Positions 1 to 6,358 of a stretch of 38,024 nt of DNA are shown in pieces. How positions within the stretch are numbered: position 1 is the first letter of the stretch; each line of letters starts with the position of its first letter. This DNA is from WGAL01 sp964570865 (GTDB lineage: Bacteria; Bacteroidota; Ignavibacteria; Ignavibacteriales; Melioribacteraceae), in contig CAZMZM010000020.1 of the NCBI GenBank assembly GCA_964570865.1, positions 1 to 38,024 on the forward strand, written 5' to 3'. Made by a program: the position numbers and the translations under genes. The notes under the pieces were generated by a model that did no database searches, was not told the DNA's origin, and worked only from the letters and a program-made list of their open reading frames with translations.

Positions 1-274
1 TTAACTAAAAAAATTTTAAATTGTCAAACTGATTATATAGTATTTTAAGTTAAATCTTTTTTTACACGGAAAATATTTTAATGTTAATTTATTACGACAT
101 TAACCTAAAACTAAAAGTTTGAAGATTTTTCATAATATTTATAACTGATAATAATTGGATGAGATGGGCTGAATTCCAAATTAATATTTTTATCTGTCAG
201 TAACATAAACTCCGTTTTTCAATTGTCCATTCTCAATTTTCAATTGTATTTCGCTAAAATTAATCGGGGCGGTT
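1..274. other. AT-rich non-coding left edge
   Basis: No convincing open reading frame is seen here. The only structure noted is a short direct repeat of TTTTCAATTGT (about 216-226 and 237-247) just upstream of the first gene, plus a weak GTTAAT/ATTAAC inverted repeat at 83-104. No promoter matching the TTG/TAnnTTTG pattern was found. The region probably holds the promoter of the two-gene envelope operon that follows. Confidence 0.4.
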
Positions 275-1129
275 ATGAGGGAAATATTAATCTTTATTTC
301 GTTTATATTTTTTAATTACTCCTTTTTAGCACAAATTAGTTCGGGGGCAAAAGAGATTTCGTTAGCCAATTCAACTGTGGCGATGTCGGATAACGCAATG
401 GCTGTTTTCGGCAATCCGGCCGGAAGCGCTCAGTTAAACTGGAAAGAAACTTCGCTCTACTACTCCCCATCGAGATTTGACATGAAAGAATTTGCTGAAA
501 AAGGAGGTGCTTTTTTATTGCCATTTCGTTTCGGAGTAGTTTCGGGCGGATATTTATCCTATGGATTTGACCTTTATAAAGAAACAACTGTTTCATTAGG
601 TTTTTCAAAAGTTTTCTATAAACGGATTCTGTTTGGAATTTCACTCCATTACAGAAATGTAAAAATTTCCGGATATGGTAATGCCGGTAGTTTATTCTTT
701 AATGTCGGCGGAATTTTTTTCATCAACCGGCAAATCAAGATAGGCTTTCTGTTAGAAAACCCCGCACGGATAAGTTACAAAAATACTTCAGGTCAGATTC
801 CTTCGGTAATCTCGTTCGGCGTTTCCGCTTGTCCGACAACCGATATTACTCTAAATACCTCAATTGTTAAAGATATGGAATATCCGTTTTCGTACAGATT
901 TGGTTTGGAATATGGGATTTACAAGTATATCGATTTAAGATGCGGGTTCAGAACCAATCCAAACAGCTACACGGGAGGAATTGGAATTAAGTACAAATAT
1001 ATTGAACTCGATTACTCCTTTTTTACAAACAGCTATTTGCCTTTATCTCACCAAGTAGGTATAATCATTGCGCTTGGAGATATAACACGCAGAAAAGAGA
1101 TGATTAGAAAAAACTTAAATCTCCATTGA
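275..1129 (+). CDS. PorV/PorQ-like outer-membrane beta-barrel protein
   Basis: The 284-residue product starts with a signal peptide (about residues 1-20, ending near FLAQ). It continues as alternating short amphipathic strands rich in Gly, Tyr, Phe and Asn, as expected of an outer-membrane barrel. The early stretch with AVFGNPAG followed by strands is typical of the PorV/PorQ (UPF0164-like) family, whose better-known members assist type IX secretion in Bacteroidota. Assignment to that family is from pattern only; a role in type IX secretion is inference. The stop codon overlaps the TTG start of the next gene by 4 bases, so the two are almost certainly translated together. The ATG at 275 is preceded by a G-rich stretch (GGGGCGG) that may act as a weak ribosome site. 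Confidence 0.6.
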   Translation: MREILIFISFIFFNYSFLAQISSGAKEISLANSTVAMSDNAMAVFGNPAGSAQLNWKETSLYYSPSRFDMKEFAEKGGAFLLPFRFGVVSGGYLSYGFDLYKETTVSLGFSKVFYKRILFGISLHYRNVKISGYGNAGSLFFNVGGIFFINRQIKIGFLLENPARISYKNTSGQIPSVISFGVSACPTTDITLNTSIVKDMEYPFSYRFGLEYGIYKYIDLRCGFRTNPNSYTGGIGIKYKYIELDYSFFTNSYLPLSHQVGIIIALGDITRRKEMIRKNLNLH

Positions 1130-3066
1130 GAAAGTTGCTCCTAATATTGTTTATTGCAACCGGAATAACAATTGGGCAGAACAAAGAAAATTTATCCCTT
1201 GATGAGATAATCAATCGCTTTGTCCTACTTAGCTCCGAGGAATCGGAAAGTTCCTATCTTTACGATTTCTATGAACAAATTCACGAAAACCCCATTAATA
1301 TTAATTCGGCAGATTATCAATCGCTTAGCCAACTGCCTGTGTTGGACTTCCGCGATATTAGTAAAATAATTTCATATCGGGAACGACATAAAAAATTTAA
1401 GTTGAAAAATGAGCTTTTTAAATGCGGAATTATTCCTTCGAAAGTTGAAATGATTCTCCCGTTTGTGAAAGTAAATAATGGAAATGAGGAAGAGGCGAAT
1501 AAATATATCTCTATCAATACGCGCTCTTACGCTATTAGAAGCTTTCCTGACGATGAGAATCGGGATTCATATGCGGGAAACTTGATAAAGACAAACAACC
1601 GGATAAAAGTTAACTACGGAAATCAATTTTACTTTTCAGCGCTTGCCGATAAGGATGCAGGAGAGAAAAGTTATTATGATTTTCTTTCATATAATATTGC
1701 TTATAAATCAAATAAAATAATTTCCAAAGTTGTTATCGGCAGTTACACCGTTGAATTCGGGCAAGGGCTGGCGCTCTGGAGTCCTTACTCATTCTCGAAA
1801 TCATCAAATGCTGTCGGAGGAGTAATTAAATATTCTCATTTGCTTTCACCTTACGGAAGCAGTGAGGAAACTCGCTCGTTTTACGGAGCGGGAGCTATAT
1901 TAAACTATGATGATTTTTTCTTAATGCCTTTTTATTCCGAAAGAAAAGTTTCCGCACATACCGATTCCATTGGCTTTTACGATTTTAATTCTACCGGACT
2001 ATTCAGGACTAATGCCGAAACAAACAGCAAAAATAATTTGCGAATTCTTTCCAACGGAGTTGCTGCAGGATTTGACAGTAAGATGTTCGCTTTAAAGTTA
2101 CTCTATTTTCACAATTATTTTTCCTTACCGTTTTTTGATAAATTCACCGGAAAGGTTTTCGGGACAAGTAATAACATAATTTCATCTTCTTTGGAATTTA
2201 AATACAAACGGCTACTGATTAAAGGAGAATCTTCTGTTTCAAACGGCGTACCTGCACACCTTTATAGTGCCGAATTTTTTATAACAAGGGAAATTACATT
2301 TATTTCATTATTCAGATTTTACCCTCATAACTATAAAGCCCTTTATTCAAACGGCTTTGGCGAATCCGGTTCAACTAATAACGAACGGGGTTTTTATAAC
2401 GGATTTCGATTTTCATCCGCAATTGGAAAACTCAATATTTATTATGATTTTAATAAAACTTTATTTAGCTCATCTTCCGAAGATTTTCCCGTAAGCGGTG
2501 ATGATTTTCTCTTCGATTTCCTTTCAAACAAGTACCGGAAAACTAAAATAAGAGTTCGTTATCATATCGAAAAGAAGAACCGTTACAAAACTCAATCTAT
2601 TCAATTACTTAAAACAATAATGCGGAAAACCGTCGAACGTGCACGTCTTGCTCTTTATTATCAACCTTTCCGTAATTTCCACTTTACCACACAGTTTGAT
2701 TTAACAAGATATAGCACAACCGGTATTAATGAAATCGGATATTCGCTTACAGAACAAATTAGAATAAATCCGATAAGCATACTTCGACTTTATCTTAGCG
2801 TATCGTTTTTTGACACTGAGAGTTACAACACCGGAATCTACATTTACGAAAACGACTTAAACGGTATCTTTCGAATGTCAATGCTTTACGGCAAGGGTAT
2901 GAACTGGTATCTTCTGGCAAAACTTAAACTTGGAAAACACTTCACTGCTAACATCAAATATTCAAATTTATATAAACCGAAATATATAGTGTTACCTCAA
3001 ACAACTGATGCTACTAAATTACTTTCCAAAAGCCGGTTGGGAATTGAACTGTCGGTAAATTTCTAA
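1126..3066 (+). CDS. Helix-hairpin-helix domain protein with C-terminal beta-barrel
   Basis: This 646-residue exported protein begins at a TTG codon that overlaps the preceding stop codon by 4 bases. A signal peptide covers about residues 1-17. Residues 56-113 form a ComEA-type helix-hairpin-helix region: PININSADYQSLSQLP, then a second helical segment rich in basic residues and ending near PSKVEMILPF. From about residue 125 to the end the sequence is strand-like, with alternating aromatic and polar residues, and ends in SVNF, a typical outer-membrane barrel C-terminus. HhH domains commonly bind DNA without sequence specificity (ComEA in natural transformation), although small HhH modules can also bind protein. 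The combination suggests an outer-membrane protein presenting a DNA-binding domain on the periplasmic side. A role in DNA uptake is inference. Confidence 0.7.
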   Translation: MRKLLLILFIATGITIGQNKENLSLDEIINRFVLLSSEESESSYLYDFYEQIHENPININSADYQSLSQLPVLDFRDISKIISYRERHKKFKLKNELFKCGIIPSKVEMILPFVKVNNGNEEEANKYISINTRSYAIRSFPDDENRDSYAGNLIKTNNRIKVNYGNQFYFSALADKDAGEKSYYDFLSYNIAYKSNKIISKVVIGSYTVEFGQGLALWSPYSFSKSSNAVGGVIKYSHLLSPYGSSEETRSFYGAGAILNYDDFFLMPFYSERKVSAHTDSIGFYDFNSTGLFRTNAETNSKNNLRILSNGVAAGFDSKMFALKLLYFHNYFSLPFFDKFTGKVFGTSNNIISSSLEFKYKRLLIKGESSVSNGVPAHLYSAEFFITREITFISLFRFYPHNYKALYSNGFGESGSTNNERGFYNGFRFSSAIGKLNIYYDFNKTLFSSSSEDFPVSGDDFLFDFLSNKYRKTKIRVRYHIEKKNRYKTQSIQLLKTIMRKTVERARLALYYQPFRNFHFTTQFDLTRYSTTGINEIGYSLTEQIRINPISILRLYLSVSFFDTESYNTGIYIYENDLNGIFRMSMLYGKGMNWYLLAKLKLGKHFTANIKYSNLYKPKYIVLPQTTDATKLLSKSRLGIELSVNF

Positions 3067-3067
3067 A

Positions 3068-3088
3068 AAGATTAATGGAAATAATCTT
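3068..3088 (-). terminator. Weak hairpin between convergent genes
   Basis: A 7-bp stem (AAGATTA at 3068-3074, TAATCTT at 3082-3088) with a 7-base loop lies between the ends of the HhH gene and the MATE gene. Read on the minus strand the stem is followed by TTTTT, so it could terminate the MATE transcript. The stem has little GC and overlaps the MATE stop codon, so support is weak. Confidence 0.3.
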
Positions 3089-4382
3089 AAACCGAATTGA
3101 AAATATATTTCTTGGCTTTTAATGTAAGTCCGATAGCTCTTGTTACCATAAATAATACCATTGCCAACCAAAGCGCTTCGTTGCCCATCGATTCACGAAA
3201 CAGGTAATATGCGGGAAGAAAAATAAGCAATGCACTTATTACCATTGTGTTCCGCATTATTGATGTGGCTGTAGCGCCAATATAAATTCCGTCCCATAAA
3301 AAACTTATGCTGTTAATAATCGGAGTTAGAGCCGTCCACAAAAAATATGTCATTGCCAATTCTACAACAACAGTATCGTTTGTAAAAAGGCGTAAAATCG
3401 GTTCCTCGAAAAGTAAGTAGATGGCGGTAAATATTACGGCTATTCCAAAACCGAAGTAGAAAAGGAGCTTTACAATTTGTTTTACTCCGTCATAATTTTT
3501 AGCGCCGTGATATTTTCCGACAAGTGATTCGCCGGCAAAAGCAAAACCATCAACCGCATACGAGAGGAAAATCCAGAGTTGAAGTAAAATTGTATTAGCT
3601 GCCAGAATGTTATCCCCGAAACGAGCCGACTCAGCCGTAAAAAAACTCAAAGTAAATATCAGCGCTAGTGTACGAAGAAAAATATCTCCGTTAATTTTGA
3701 AGAAACGCTTTAATTCCCCGACATGTAAAATCTTTTCAATCTTTACATAAGATAATTGTGAATAATATTTTTTTGCAAATAAAACAACGGCAATTAGCAG
3801 TCCTGAATACTGTGCTGCAACTGTCCCCCAAGCAACTCCGTCTGATTTCATCCCGAAATGGTAAATGAACATAAGGTTATAAAAGATGTTCAATAAGTTT
3901 ACCGTTATTAATAAAATCATCGGGTACTTAGAGTTCTGCATACCGAGAAACCATCCGTGAAAAACATAAATAGCCAGCGTTGCAGGTGCCGCAAATATTC
4001 GAATATAAAAATATTGAGACGCATATTTTTCAACATCTGCTGAAGCGTTAATAAGGGAAAAGCTAATATCGTTAATCGGAGTACGTAAAAGGATAAGTGT
4101 TAATCCTGCTAAAACGGCTATCAACATTGCTCTTCCGGCGATGGAGGATGTTTCCGAATTATCTTTTCTTCCAAACCCGATTGCAGTCATTCCGGTTGTA
4201 CCCATTCGTAAAAAACCGAAACCCCAATAGATGAAATTAAAAATCATGGAGCCGACTGCTATCGCACCGAGATAAGAGATTTTGTCAAGATGCCCGACAA
4301 CAGCGGTATCAACCGAACTGAGAAGCGGCACAGAGAGGTTTGTCAGAATATTCGGGATTGCAAGTTTTAGTATCTGTTTCAT
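3087..4382 (-). CDS. MATE family multidrug/toxin efflux transporter
   Basis: The 431-residue product is strongly hydrophobic, with about 12 membrane segments. It shows MATE/DinF-type features: MKQILKLAIPNILTNLSVPLL at the start, DTAVVGHLD near residue 29, and a related pattern in the second half (FAFAGESLVG). MATE proteins export organic cations, drugs or lipid-linked intermediates in exchange for Na+ or H+. The frame stays open upstream into the assembly gap, but the ATG at 4382 begins the conserved N-terminus and is the likely start. No Shine-Dalgarno sequence is visible; a TATTTTTG match to the Bacteroidota -7 element sits only 6 bases upstream, without a matching -33 element. It is divergent from the acyl-CoA synthetase gene. 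The substrate cannot be told from sequence. Confidence 0.88.
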   Translation of the reverse strand: MKQILKLAIPNILTNLSVPLLSSVDTAVVGHLDKISYLGAIAVGSMIFNFIYWGFGFLRMGTTGMTAIGFGRKDNSETSSIAGRAMLIAVLAGLTLILLRTPINDISFSLINASADVEKYASQYFYIRIFAAPATLAIYVFHGWFLGMQNSKYPMILLITVNLLNIFYNLMFIYHFGMKSDGVAWGTVAAQYSGLLIAVVLFAKKYYSQLSYVKIEKILHVGELKRFFKINGDIFLRTLALIFTLSFFTAESARFGDNILAANTILLQLWIFLSYAVDGFAFAGESLVGKYHGAKNYDGVKQIVKLLFYFGFGIAVIFTAIYLLFEEPILRLFTNDTVVVELAMTYFLWTALTPIINSISFLWDGIYIGATATSIMRNTMVISALLIFLPAYYLFRESMGNEALWLAMVLFMVTRAIGLTLKAKKYIFNSV

Positions 4383-4420
4383 GGATACAAAAATAAAAAT
4401 ATAATTTGAAATTATGATAT

Positions 4421-4520
4421 NNNNNNNNNNNNNNNNNNNNNNNNNNNNNNNNNNNNNNNNNNNNNNNNNNNNNNNNNNNNNNNNNNNNNNNNNNNNNNNN
4501 NNNNNNNNNNNNNNNNNNNN
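4421..4520. other. Assembly gap (100 N)
   Basis: Exactly 100 unknown bases, a common placeholder for a scaffold join of unknown true size. It lies in the intergenic region shared by the divergent MATE and acyl-CoA synthetase genes, so promoters of both, or additional sequence, may be missing. Confidence 0.98.
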
Positions 4521-4603
4521 AAACGATATGAAATCAATTTGTTTTATTTGAAAGTCTAAGTTCGTAGTTTTAACCAATACAATTTTTTTTATTGAGGAGA
4601 ACT

Positions 4604-6358
4604 ATGAAAACATCCGAGATTATTGAAGCGCTGTCGGCAGGCATTTCTTCGTATAGTAAGGAAACTATTACCGGACTTATTTCGGAAATTGAAAATGAAA
4701 TAATAAACTTTAATTCTTCAAATATTAGAGAGTGGAATTCAATTTTTAATCTGCTGATTCAAAATGGTTTTAGCGAAAAGTTTGCCGAATTTATTTCCTC
4801 TACGGTTTATTTCGATTTCGGAAAATCTCTGATTGAGAAAGAACCGGAAGAAAATTTAATATCACTTATTCATTCATATCTTGATCTTTTTAGGCGCTCT
4901 CAGTTTCTTGTAAAAATATACAACGACAGACGATGGGACAAACTGATAGAAGATTTGATTACAAAAAGCAATTTTACGGTACGCGAATTATTTTATCAGC
5001 GAAGTAAATTTTATAAACACAAACCTTTGTTTAAAATTCCTGAAGGAAAGAAAGTAACTGAGTACAGCTGGCTGGAAACGGAAAAAAACATTGAAAAATA
5101 TGCGGTTGCATTGAAGTCGCTGCTAAGCGAGTTTAATGAAGATGTAAAAGTTGCTTTTCTCCTCGAAAACAGTTTGCGGATGGCTTGGCTTGATTTGGCT
5201 TGCTTAACCAACGGTATTGTAAATATTATGATTCCCGGCAATGCTGTACCTCAACATATTGAATTTATTCTGACTCAGGCTGATGCAAAAGTAATTTTTG
5301 TTGCTAATGAAAACCAGCTTGCAAAAGTTAAATCCGTTAAGCACAAACTCCCGAATCTTAAGTGGATAATCTTTCTTTCCGGAAGTTCAATTGACGAAGA
5401 CGTAATAACATTTGATGAGTTTCTACTTAAAGCCGAAAGCTATTCCTCTGAAAATGATTTTTATAAAACCAAAAAGTATGACACAAGTTCACTTGCAACG
5501 ATCATGTACACTTCAGGAACTACCGGCGAACCGAAGGGAATTGAGTTTTCGTACATGAACATTGTTTACAAAAGATTCTGCCGTGCAATGGCAATTCCAC
5601 AGATTGGAGATAAAGATAGATATTTAAGCTTTCTTCCCCTTTTCCATACTTTCGGACGTTATCTTGAACTAATGGGCTCAATTTTTTGGGGAGCAGAATA
5701 TTGCTTCATGGAAAATCCTTCCGTTGAAACGATGGTTGAAAATATGAACTTGGTTAAACCGACAATCTTCATCAGTATTCCTAAAAAATGGATTCAACTT
5801 TTTGAACAGATAAACGAAATTGTTGATATTGAAATTGACGATGATGAAGAAATTGTTGAAGCAATAAAAAAAGTAACCGGAGGCGAATTGAAGTTCGGAC
5901 TTTCGGCAGCCGGATATCTTCCTCCGGATATTTTTATGTTCTTCCAAAAATATGGTGTCAACTTGATGAGCGGTTTCGGAATGACCGAAGCTACCGGCGG
6001 AATTACTATGACTCCTATCGGAGAGTACTATGAAAACTCACTCGGTAAAGCGCTTCCGGGAATTGACTTAAAATTGGCAGACGACGGGGAACTGCTGATA
6101 AAAGGCGGCTACGTTACAATCGGATATTTCAAACACGAGTCTGAAACATTTGATGCCGACGGCTGGCTTCCGACCGGCGATATCATGAAAATGGACGAAC
6201 ACGGTTTTATTGAGATATCGATAGAAAGAAAGAGATTTACAAGAATATCAAAGGCGAAACAATTGCCCCTCAGAAAATCGAAAATCTGTTCAGAGATTTT
6301 GATTTTGTTAAACAAGTTTTTCTCGTTGGAGATCATAAACTGTTTAATACTGTGTTAA
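4604..6358 (+). CDS. AMP-forming long-chain acyl-CoA synthetase, 5' part of a frameshifted fusion gene
   Basis: The start is the ATG at 4604, preceded by GAGGAGA; the in-frame TTG at 4592 lies before that site. The first ~125 residues are a helical extension. An ANL-superfamily adenylating domain follows, with the phosphate-binding loop YTSGTTGEPKG at about residues 302-312, GFGMTEATGG near 457, and GWLPTGD near 520. These enzymes activate a carboxylic acid as acyl-AMP and transfer it to CoA. After GFIEIS (about residue 542) the frame stops resembling the family and ends 45 codons later. The expected continuation, DRKKEIYKNIKGETIAPQ, is found in the -1 frame from 6220 and leads directly into the next entry. 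I regard the two entries as one gene interrupted by a one-base loss, either a sequencing error or a real mutation. Acyl chain specificity is unknown. Confidence 0.85.
   Translation: MKTSEIIEALSAGISSYSKETITGLISEIENEIINFNSSNIREWNSIFNLLIQNGFSEKFAEFISSTVYFDFGKSLIEKEPEENLISLIHSYLDLFRRSQFLVKIYNDRRWDKLIEDLITKSNFTVRELFYQRSKFYKHKPLFKIPEGKKVTEYSWLETEKNIEKYAVALKSLLSEFNEDVKVAFLLENSLRMAWLDLACLTNGIVNIMIPGNAVPQHIEFILTQADAKVIFVANENQLAKVKSVKHKLPNLKWIIFLSGSSIDEDVITFDEFLLKAESYSSENDFYKTKKYDTSSLATIMYTSGTTGEPKGIEFSYMNIVYKRFCRAMAIPQIGDKDRYLSFLPLFHTFGRYLELMGSIFWGAEYCFMENPSVETMVENMNLVKPTIFISIPKKWIQLFEQINEIVDIEIDDDEEIVEAIKKVTGGELKFGLSAAGYLPPDIFMFFQKYGVNLMSGFGMTEATGGITMTPIGEYYENSLGKALPGIDLKLADDGELLIKGGYVTIGYFKHESETFDADGWLPTGDIMKMDEHGFIEISIERKRFTRISKAKQLPLRKSKICSEILILLNKFFSLEIINCLILC
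6214..6222 (+). other. Frameshift point inside the acyl-CoA synthetase/GNAT gene
   Basis: The upstream frame reads ...GFIEI as far as 6217. The downstream frame, open from 6214, reads DRKKEIYKNIK from 6220, which is the conserved hinge (A8) region of acyl-CoA synthetases. Restoring one base at about 6218-6220 joins the frames without loss of conserved residues. No classical slippery heptamer (X XXY YYZ) is visible at the junction, so programmed frameshifting is less likely than a deletion or base-calling error. Confidence 0.8.

Noticed and set aside
216..247. Repeated TTTTCAATTGT units as a repeat array
   Set aside because: Only two short AT-rich copies; not enough to call a repeat family.
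4387..4577. N-terminal extension of the MATE protein through the N gap
   Set aside because: The extension is translated across unknown bases and precedes the conserved MATE start; the ATG at 4382 fits the family.
6211..6240. Programmed -1 ribosomal frameshifting in the acyl-CoA synthetase/GNAT gene
   Set aside because: No X XXY YYZ slippery heptamer or obvious downstream stem was found; deletion or sequencing error is simpler. Kept only as an open alternative.
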